Shown piece after piece: positions 1-4,992 of a stretch of DNA of 8,798 nucleotides. This stretch comes from Planctomycetota bacterium. GTDB taxonomy: Bacteria > Planctomycetota > UBA11346. Both the position numbers and the translations under genes were made by a program. The stretch lies in assembly GCA_013821615.1 (NCBI GenBank), contig JACDGQ010000098.1, forward strand, positions 1 to 8,798. The letters run 5' to 3'. The notes under the pieces are model-generated. The model had not been told where the DNA came from. It searched no databases and saw only the letters and a program-made list of their open reading frames with translations. How positions within the stretch are numbered: position 1 is the stretch's first letter; each line of letters begins with the position of its first letter.

Positions 1-336
1 GTGATGGCGCGCGTGCCGGCCACGCCGCCGCGCCGCCAGATCCACCTCAGCATCGGCCATGTCGCGGTGGTCGCCACCGCCGGCATCGTCATCGCCGCCG
101 GCTGGTGCCTGCGCGAACCGATGCGCGACCTGCTGCCGGTGGGCACCATTGCCGCGGTCGGCGCGCTGTTCGGTCTGGCGCTGTTCGTCGCGGCCAAGCC
201 GCTGCTGGCAATCGAGGCGAGCCTGGTTGCGCGCATGCTGCGCAAGCGCATCCCGGTGGGTGACGGGGATGTCCTGGTTTGCCGGGTGTTGGGTGTTGCC
301 CTGGTCATCGGCGCCGTCCACATTGTGATGGCATGA
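1..336 (+). CDS. small multi-pass membrane protein, unknown function (possibly 5'-partial)
   Basis: The reading frame is open from the first base of the window and ends at TGA 334-336. GTG at 1 and ATG at 4 are both possible starts, but the frame may continue upstream, so this could be the C-terminal part of a larger protein. The 111 visible residues hold about three hydrophobic segments (roughly residues 18-36, 44-68 and 92-110). Basic stretches lie between them, including an Arg/Lys-rich loop near residues 77-84. I recognise no catalytic motif. The next gene begins 8 nt downstream and its ribosome binding site overlaps this stop codon, so the two are probably co-transcribed. A polysaccharide flippase or exporter tail would suit the O-antigen ligase further down, but that is a guess from context. 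Identity is unknown. Confidence 0.6.
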   Translation: MMARVPATPPRRQIHLSIGHVAVVATAGIVIAAGWCLREPMRDLLPVGTIAAVGALFGLALFVAAKPLLAIEASLVARMLRKRIPVGDGDVLVCRVLGVALVIGAVHIVMA

Positions 337-338
337 GG
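335..338 (+). promoter_or_regulatory. ribosome binding site deciding the start of pseudopilin 1
   Basis: GAGG sits 6 nt upstream of ATG 345 and overlaps the stop codon of the preceding gene. The alternative in-frame ATG at 333 has no such site. This favours 345 as the start and suggests translational coupling to the upstream gene. Confidence 0.6.
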
Positions 339-344
339 CCGAGC

Positions 345-1187
345 ATGAACGCGCTGCAGATCCGCCATTCCGCCGCGACCCGTCCAGCGGGTCGCAGGGG
401 CTTCACCATGATCGAGCTGCTGATCGTCATCTCGGTCATCGCCGCGCTCGCGGCGATGGGCTTCCCGATGTACAAGGTCATCCAGCGCAAGGTCTACATC
501 GGCTCGACCGCCACCCTGGTGCAGGCGGTGTCGGCGGCGATCACCACCTATGGGCAGAGCACCTGGACGTGGCGGCAGCGCAGGATCGCGAATCCGGTCA
601 CGGACGCGGACTGGTCGCTGCGCACGGCATACCTCTGGGACATGAACCAGTGGATCGTCAATCAGGCGGGCGGGCTGAGCGCTGACATGAGCCTCTCCGG
701 CAGGATCACCACCGGCGACATCCCGACCAGCCCGACGCCCAAACCGCCTGTCCAGCCCACGAAATTTCGCGTGATCGACGGCCGTCCCGACCAGAACGCA
801 TGGGCCCTGGTCTCGTCCGGCAGCAACCCGCCGAACTTCAGCGCCGCGCCCACCTACAGCGATGACTCCCAGCTCTTCGATGGCCCGTTCGACACCGACC
901 TCATCAATTCGGGCTACAGCGGTTTTTACGACATGTGCCAGCCGTCCATCGCCAAGAAGTTCGTCAACAAGCGCCACCAGATCATCGACGCCTGGGGCCA
1001 GCCGCTGCGCATCGCCTACGCCGCGAAGACCTACGGCGCCTCGGCCTTCGGCGTGTGGTCGGCGGGTCCCAACCAGGTCGATGCACAGGACGCCGACTCC
1101 ACCGGGGCGCCCCTCGATGTCTTCCCGAACGGCGCCAAGGGGCCCAGCGATGACATCACCAGTTGGAAGAACAATGCTGCGAACTGA
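345..1187 (+). CDS. prepilin / GspG-like pseudopilin 1
   Basis: This 280-residue protein has a type IV prepilin N-terminus. A 19-residue basic leader ends in RRG, followed by mature FTMIE with Glu5 at residue 24 and a hydrophobic helix to about residue 43. Prepilin peptidase would be expected to cut after Gly19 and N-methylate Phe20. The C-terminus carries the GspG pattern: D-A-W-G at 215-218, S-A-G-P at 239-242 and D-D-I-T-S-W at 269-274. In GspG this region forms the calcium-binding loop of the major pseudopilin. The roughly 170 residues between helix and signature, with a Pro-rich stretch near 127-138, make it about twice the usual GspG length. The next pseudopilin gene overlaps its end by 14 nt. 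It probably forms part of a pseudopilus or thin pilus anchored in the inner membrane. The family call is firm; the role within the fibre is inferred. Confidence 0.9.
   Translation: MNALQIRHSAATRPAGRRGFTMIELLIVISVIAALAAMGFPMYKVIQRKVYIGSTATLVQAVSAAITTYGQSTWTWRQRRIANPVTDADWSLRTAYLWDMNQWIVNQAGGLSADMSLSGRITTGDIPTSPTPKPPVQPTKFRVIDGRPDQNAWALVSSGSNPPNFSAAPTYSDDSQLFDGPFDTDLINSGYSGFYDMCQPSIAKKFVNKRHQIIDAWGQPLRIAYAAKTYGASAFGVWSAGPNQVDAQDADSTGAPLDVFPNGAKGPSDDITSWKNNAAN
1165..1169 (+). promoter_or_regulatory. ribosome binding site for pseudopilin 2
   Basis: GGAAG lies 4 nt upstream of ATG 1174 and inside the end of the previous gene. It supports this start over upstream in-frame candidates, which would put a long non-pilin extension ahead of the leader peptide. 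Confidence 0.5.
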
Positions 1188-1917
1188 CGCCTGCACCGCA
1201 CGGCGCCGCACGACCTCCGCGGGCTTCACCGCGATCGAGATGATCGTGGTGGTGAGCATCGTCATCATGCTGGTCGCGATGACCGTCCCGAGCATCTTCC
1301 CGGCGATCAAGAAGGGGCGCGTGCACGACGCCGCCAACGCCATCATGCGCGCCTCGTCGCAGGCGCGCCAGCTGGCACGCAGCCATCAGCAGCCCTCCGG
1401 CAGCGGCACGCCGTCGTGCTATGGCGTGGCCATCGTGGTGCCGGCCTCCGGCCCGGCCTACGCCACCGTCATCTTCGGCACCCTCGACCCCAACACCTCC
1501 GCGGTGCTGACGAAGACCACCGATACCAGTGGCGGCGCCGGCGGCGAGCTGTGCGGCGACATCAGCACCCCGGCCAGGTCCAAGCCGATAGCGCGCTACG
1601 AATTCAACCGCAACGTGCTGCCGTACCGCGGCGTCAGCGGCAGCGCCGCCACTCCGACCTACACAATGATGGCGCCCGGCACCAGCGTCGGCTGGTTCTA
1701 CCAGTACCGCACCGGCTTCGTCATCCAGTCGCCAAGCGACATCACCACCACGCGCGATGTCGGGCCGCTGCCTTCGATCCCCGGCGCCAGCGGCGCCGGC
1801 CTTTCGCCCGCACCGGTCAGCGGCCTCGGCCAGCTCGGCGTCTGCACGGTGGATTCCAAGTACGTCGCCGCGGTCGCCATCTACAAGATCGGCCTCGGCA
1901 ACCTCCAGGACCTGTAA
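1174..1917 (+). CDS. prepilin / GspH-FimT-like pseudopilin 2
   Basis: This 247-residue protein has a 17-residue Arg-rich leader ending in Gly17, then mature FTAIE with Glu5 at residue 22, and a hydrophobic helix to about residue 44. The segment after the helix is rich in Ala, Arg and Gln (about residues 52-73) and resembles the N-terminal alpha helix of GspH/FimT minor pseudopilins. A beta-rich, Gly/Ser/Thr-rich globular part follows. The D-x-W-G and S-A-G-P-N pieces of GspG, seen in its neighbours, are absent. The mature part has three cysteines (82, 127 and 224), so one disulfide is possible. The start was chosen from the GGAAG site and the normal leader length. It overlaps pseudopilin 1 by 14 nt and lies 19 nt before pseudopilin 3. 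A minor, initiating pseudopilin is the likeliest role by analogy with GspH. Prepilin status is firm; the GspH assignment is moderate. Confidence 0.87.
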   Translation: MLRTDACTARRRTTSAGFTAIEMIVVVSIVIMLVAMTVPSIFPAIKKGRVHDAANAIMRASSQARQLARSHQQPSGSGTPSCYGVAIVVPASGPAYATVIFGTLDPNTSAVLTKTTDTSGGAGGELCGDISTPARSKPIARYEFNRNVLPYRGVSGSAATPTYTMMAPGTSVGWFYQYRTGFVIQSPSDITTTRDVGPLPSIPGASGAGLSPAPVSGLGQLGVCTVDSKYVAAVAIYKIGLGNLQDL

Positions 1918-1936
1918 CGCCGTGGAACCCACGCCC

Positions 1937-3154
1937 ATGACCAGCACCGCGCGCCGCGGATTCACCATGATCGAGCTGCTGATGGTGATTTCCATCATCG
2001 CGGTGCTCTCGAGCATGATCGTCATGGTCGCGATGGGCCTGGGCGGCGACGCCAAGAAGAAGAAGACCGGCGTCATCATCGCCACCATCCGCAAAGGCAT
2101 CGAGCTGACCATCGCCGGTCGCGGCGGCTCGGTAAGCCCGACCGAACATCCCTTCGCGGGCTCGCGCTCCACGCGCTTCCCGTTCGTGCGCGCCTTCGAC
2201 GGTTCGCCGGTGTCGACCAGCGGCCTCGCCTTCCGGGGCGTCGACCTCAGTCAGATCGACTCCGGTGCCGCTGGGATCAACCAGGTGCTTGCCGACGACG
2301 ACGTCTTCAACGATCCGCGTGTGCCGATGCTGTTCGGCGCCAAGCGCGAGGTCATGGGCATCCTGGGCGCGACCCAGAAGCTGGTCACCAAGTACCTGCA
2401 GCTGCCCAAACCGGGTCCATCGGCCCTGACCGCCACGAACATCTATGGCAAAACCGTGAAGGTGGTCACCGACAGCACCGGCGTGACCAGCGGTCCGTTC
2501 GACGAGGCGCACTTCCCGAATGCCACCAACCCGACTGATACCCAGGATGGGGAGGGCGATTTCGGTCTGGCCTACGACAATAAACGCGCACTCGACTACA
2601 TCTTCGGAGCGAGCGGCGCGGGCGCGGAACTGAGCAGCTTGAAGGCCTTGGCAAGCGCTCCGGACATGGATCCCGCCACGCCCGACGAGAAGCGCTTCAA
2701 GTACCCGATCCTCGGCGCGGGCGGATCCGGCATCGACAGCTTCACGCCGCCGAGCCTGGCCCGCAACATCGAAGGCACCACCACCCCCGACACCAGCACG
2801 GCCGCGCGCGTCTACACCAACGCCGCCACCGACAGCAGCCCGCAGATCAGCAGCTTCTGGAAGCCCGGCTTCATCAAGCACGGCACCGGCGGCGGCCCGG
2901 TCTACAAGGAGTACCGCCTGCCCGGCCTGGCCGTCTACGACGCCTGGGGCCACGAGATCCTCTATTCGATCTCGCAGAAGGGCGGGGTGCGCCTGATCAG
3001 CGCCGGCGCTGACGGCGTGCTGAAGTTCAACCCCGGTAGCAACCACGACCTGGACACCCTGCTCATCACCCCCAAGCCGCTGACCACCACGCCGCAGGGC
3101 GACGATATGGACGGCGCCAAGGACAACGTGGCACAGGAAGTCGAGGACATATGA
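1937..3154 (+). CDS. prepilin / large GspG-like pseudopilin 3
   Basis: At 405 residues this is the longest of the five. A short 8-residue leader ends in RRG, followed by mature FTMIE with Glu5 at residue 13, a hydrophobic helix to about residue 35 and a Lys cluster at residues 40-43. Near the C-terminus it has D-A-W-G at 335-338 and S-A-G-A-D-G at 355-360, the GspG-type loop, followed by an acidic tail. About 270 residues of unrecognised sequence separate helix and loop, unlike GspG itself (roughly 140 residues in all). Large size recalls the tip pseudopilin GspK, but GspK usually lacks Glu5, which is present here. GTG 1922 is an alternative in-frame start and would add five residues; ATG 1937 gives the more usual leader, and neither has a strong ribosome binding site. 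The stop overlaps the next start (ATGA), so translation is probably coupled. Confidence 0.88.
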   Translation: MTSTARRGFTMIELLMVISIIAVLSSMIVMVAMGLGGDAKKKKTGVIIATIRKGIELTIAGRGGSVSPTEHPFAGSRSTRFPFVRAFDGSPVSTSGLAFRGVDLSQIDSGAAGINQVLADDDVFNDPRVPMLFGAKREVMGILGATQKLVTKYLQLPKPGPSALTATNIYGKTVKVVTDSTGVTSGPFDEAHFPNATNPTDTQDGEGDFGLAYDNKRALDYIFGASGAGAELSSLKALASAPDMDPATPDEKRFKYPILGAGGSGIDSFTPPSLARNIEGTTTPDTSTAARVYTNAATDSSPQISSFWKPGFIKHGTGGGPVYKEYRLPGLAVYDAWGHEILYSISQKGGVRLISAGADGVLKFNPGSNHDLDTLLITPKPLTTTPQGDDMDGAKDNVAQEVEDI

Positions 3155-4230
3155 GACTGGCTCGCGCCTTCACTCTCATCGAGCTGCTGGTGGTGATCGC
3201 CATCATCGGCGTGCTCGCCGGCATGCTGATCGTGGTCATCGGTCCGATCATGGAGTCGGCGAAGAGCGCGGTCACCATCCAGCGCATGAACGACGTGCTG
3301 ATGGGTCTCAGCCAGAAGGGGCAGCAGGAGGGCATGACCGCCTTCGTCCTGCAGCAGGAGTGCAGCAAGGGGTACAACGACGTCCTCGACAAGACCGTTG
3401 GCGGCGTGTTCACGTACAAGCCTGATCCGCTCGATGCCTCGGGCATCGCCCAAATCATCAACATCGATTCGGCCTACCTGAACGGCGGGTTTCCGAGTTC
3501 CGTCAGCGCCTATCTCGACGTCTCGACGGCCGATCTGCGCAAATACCACTTTCCCTATCCCTGGGGTAAGAAGCATAGCAGTTACTCAGGAACCTATGCC
3601 GACATCGTCAGCACTGCGCCGGCGCCGACCACCCCCAGCGGACTGTACCAGCCGGACCGCCACGACCTGCGCGACATCAATCCGCTCAAGACCCGTGAAC
3701 TGCTGCGCGCCGCCGAGACCATCCCGCGCGACAAGCTGTTCAAGGACTACATGAGCGACCGCAGCCCGAAGCAGAACTGGAATGACCGCTGGGGCAATCC
3801 GCTGGTCGCCGCCTTCGCCTTCTTCCAGCCGCCTCTCGACGTGTCGCCGCCCTCCGGCACGACCGCGTCGAACGACCAGGGTCGCCGCGAAGCGCTCAAG
3901 CTCTACCAGTACGAGCGCCGTTTCTACGTCGCGATCGGCGCGGCCGGGCCGCTGGTCGATGCGACGGCGCCCAATGCCGCGTCGTTGCCGCCGACGGGCA
4001 CCGCGCTCAGCGCGGCCAACCTTCGGGACAACAGCGATTCGACGTGGTCGACGCCGACCACCGGCAACCTGTCCCTGCTGTGGAAGCAGATCACCGACAT
4101 CTGCGAATTCGAGCGGCCGTTCGACGAGCTGTCCTTCGACAACCCCCCTTGGTCGGGGATCAAGCGCGCGAAGATGTACCAGGCCAACAAGAAATTCATC
4201 TCCTTCCTGAGCACTCCGCTGGAGTTCTGA
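3151..4230 (+). CDS. prepilin-like / GspG-like pseudopilin 4 with Ala at -1
   Basis: This 359-residue protein starts at an ATG overlapping the previous stop by 4 nt, with GAGG at 3143-3146. The leader is only six residues and ends in Arg-Ala, so the residue before the cleavage site is Ala6 instead of the nearly invariant Gly. The mature sequence FTLIE has Glu5 at residue 11, and the hydrophobic helix runs to about residue 31. Later features are D-R-W-G-N-P at 212-217 and A-I-G-A-A-G-P at 261-267, which match the D-x-W-G and S-x-G parts of GspG. Cysteines are at 71 and 318. The middle region matches no family I recognise. The Ala codon is GCC, so one base separates it from Gly (GGC). Cleavage may be slow or absent. 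The next gene starts on the base after this stop codon. Confidence 0.87.
   Translation: MRLARAFTLIELLVVIAIIGVLAGMLIVVIGPIMESAKSAVTIQRMNDVLMGLSQKGQQEGMTAFVLQQECSKGYNDVLDKTVGGVFTYKPDPLDASGIAQIINIDSAYLNGGFPSSVSAYLDVSTADLRKYHFPYPWGKKHSSYSGTYADIVSTAPAPTTPSGLYQPDRHDLRDINPLKTRELLRAAETIPRDKLFKDYMSDRSPKQNWNDRWGNPLVAAFAFFQPPLDVSPPSGTTASNDQGRREALKLYQYERRFYVAIGAAGPLVDATAPNAASLPPTGTALSAANLRDNSDSTWSTPTTGNLSLLWKQITDICEFERPFDELSFDNPPWSGIKRAKMYQANKKFISFLSTPLEF
4221..4224 (+). promoter_or_regulatory. ribosome binding site for pseudopilin 5
   Basis: GGAG lies 6 nt before ATG 4231, within the last codons of pseudopilin 4. It supports ATG 4231 as the start and coupled translation across the abutting stop and start codons. 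Confidence 0.55.
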
Positions 4231-4911
4231 ATGCCGTCGTCCCGCCGCCGTGGCTTCACCCTGATCGAGCTGATGATCGTGATCGTGGTGATCGCCGTCC
4301 TCGCCTCGATGATCCTGGCCACGCTCTCCATCCTCAAGCGGCTGTCGCGCGTCGCGCAGACCAAGGCGGCGATGGCCGACATCTCGTTGGCGCTCTCGAC
4401 CTACTTCGACGCGTGGCCGGTGCTGGGCGATGCCGGGGACGCGACCGCGTCGGACTTCACCAAGGACCCCTGGAGCTACCTCTTCAAGCGCGGCTACTCG
4501 GTGAACAAGCAGTTCATCGACCTCGGCGTGACCCGCCTGGTGACGATGACCGGCGTCGGCACCTGCAAGGCGACCGATGCGCGGCAGACCGCGACGCACA
4601 TCATCGATTTCTTCGGCAACTACCCCAGCAACGTGTTCGAGTTCAAGATCGCCAATGGCCCCGTGGGCGGCGCCGCTGGCGGCGCCGCGAAATACACCCG
4701 CGACATCATGTTCCGCAGCAGCGCTGGCACGCCGAACCAGACGAACGACGACATCATCCTGCACTGGACCTCGGACACCTCGAAGTGGAACCCGGTGAAG
4801 GCCAGCGATTTCCCGCTGCCTCCCGATCCGGGTGCCCCGTCGACGGCGCAGGATCCGAACGTGACGACCCTGGACGATTTCAACGTCGCCACGGTCCTGC
4901 CCGGGCCCTGA
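4231..4911 (+). CDS. prepilin / GspG-like pseudopilin 5
   Basis: This 226-residue protein is the shortest of the array. Its 8-residue leader reads Ser-Ser-Arg-Arg-Arg-Gly before the cut, followed by mature FTLIE with Glu5 at residue 13 and a hydrophobic helix to about residue 35. A D-P-W is present at 79-81. The GspG C-terminal pattern appears in altered form: D-F-F-G-N at 126-130 replaces D-x-W-G-N, then S-S-A-G at 163-166, then N-D-D-I with a following Trp at 172-179. A Pro/Asp-rich tail follows. There is a single cysteine (112). The gene directly abuts pseudopilin 4, and the unit is then interrupted by an 81-nt gap with a hairpin before the ligase gene. By size and pattern it is the member closest to a conventional major pseudopilin, but which subunit dominates the fibre cannot be read from sequence. 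Confidence 0.89.
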   Translation: MPSSRRRGFTLIELMIVIVVIAVLASMILATLSILKRLSRVAQTKAAMADISLALSTYFDAWPVLGDAGDATASDFTKDPWSYLFKRGYSVNKQFIDLGVTRLVTMTGVGTCKATDARQTATHIIDFFGNYPSNVFEFKIANGPVGGAAGGAAKYTRDIMFRSSAGTPNQTNDDIILHWTSDTSKWNPVKASDFPLPPDPGAPSTAQDPNVTTLDDFNVATVLPGP

Positions 4912-4927
4912 GGTCGCGGCGGTCGGT

Positions 4928-4961
4928 GGCCAGCCCGGGGGACCCGGGATTCGGCTTGGCC
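4928..4961 (+). terminator. GC-rich hairpin after the pseudopilin array (attenuator or processing site rather than classic terminator)
   Basis: CCCGGG at 4934-4939 and again at 4943-4948 can pair across a 3-nt loop (the sequence is self-complementary). GGCCA at 4928-4932 pairs with TGGCC at 4957-4961 to close an outer stem. The downstream strand has an 8-nt internal bulge. No T tract follows, so factor-independent termination is not supported. Partial termination, mRNA stabilisation of the pilin segment or RNase processing are all possible. Confidence 0.4.
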
Positions 4962-4983
4962 TGAGCGGTTGGCCGTCGACGGT

Positions 4984-4987
4984 GAGG
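4984..4987 (+). promoter_or_regulatory. ribosome binding site deciding the ligase start
   Basis: GAGG lies 5 nt before GTG 4993. The longer alternative beginning at TTG 4969 has no comparable site, so GTG 4993 is preferred. Confidence 0.5.
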
Positions 4988-4992
4988 CCACG

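Noticed and set aside
1817..3046. A 409-codon minus-strand open frame over pseudopilins 2 and 3
   Set aside because: Composition is typical of an antisense shadow (Ala, Gly, Asp, Val, His and Arg runs), and both plus-strand genes are well supported.
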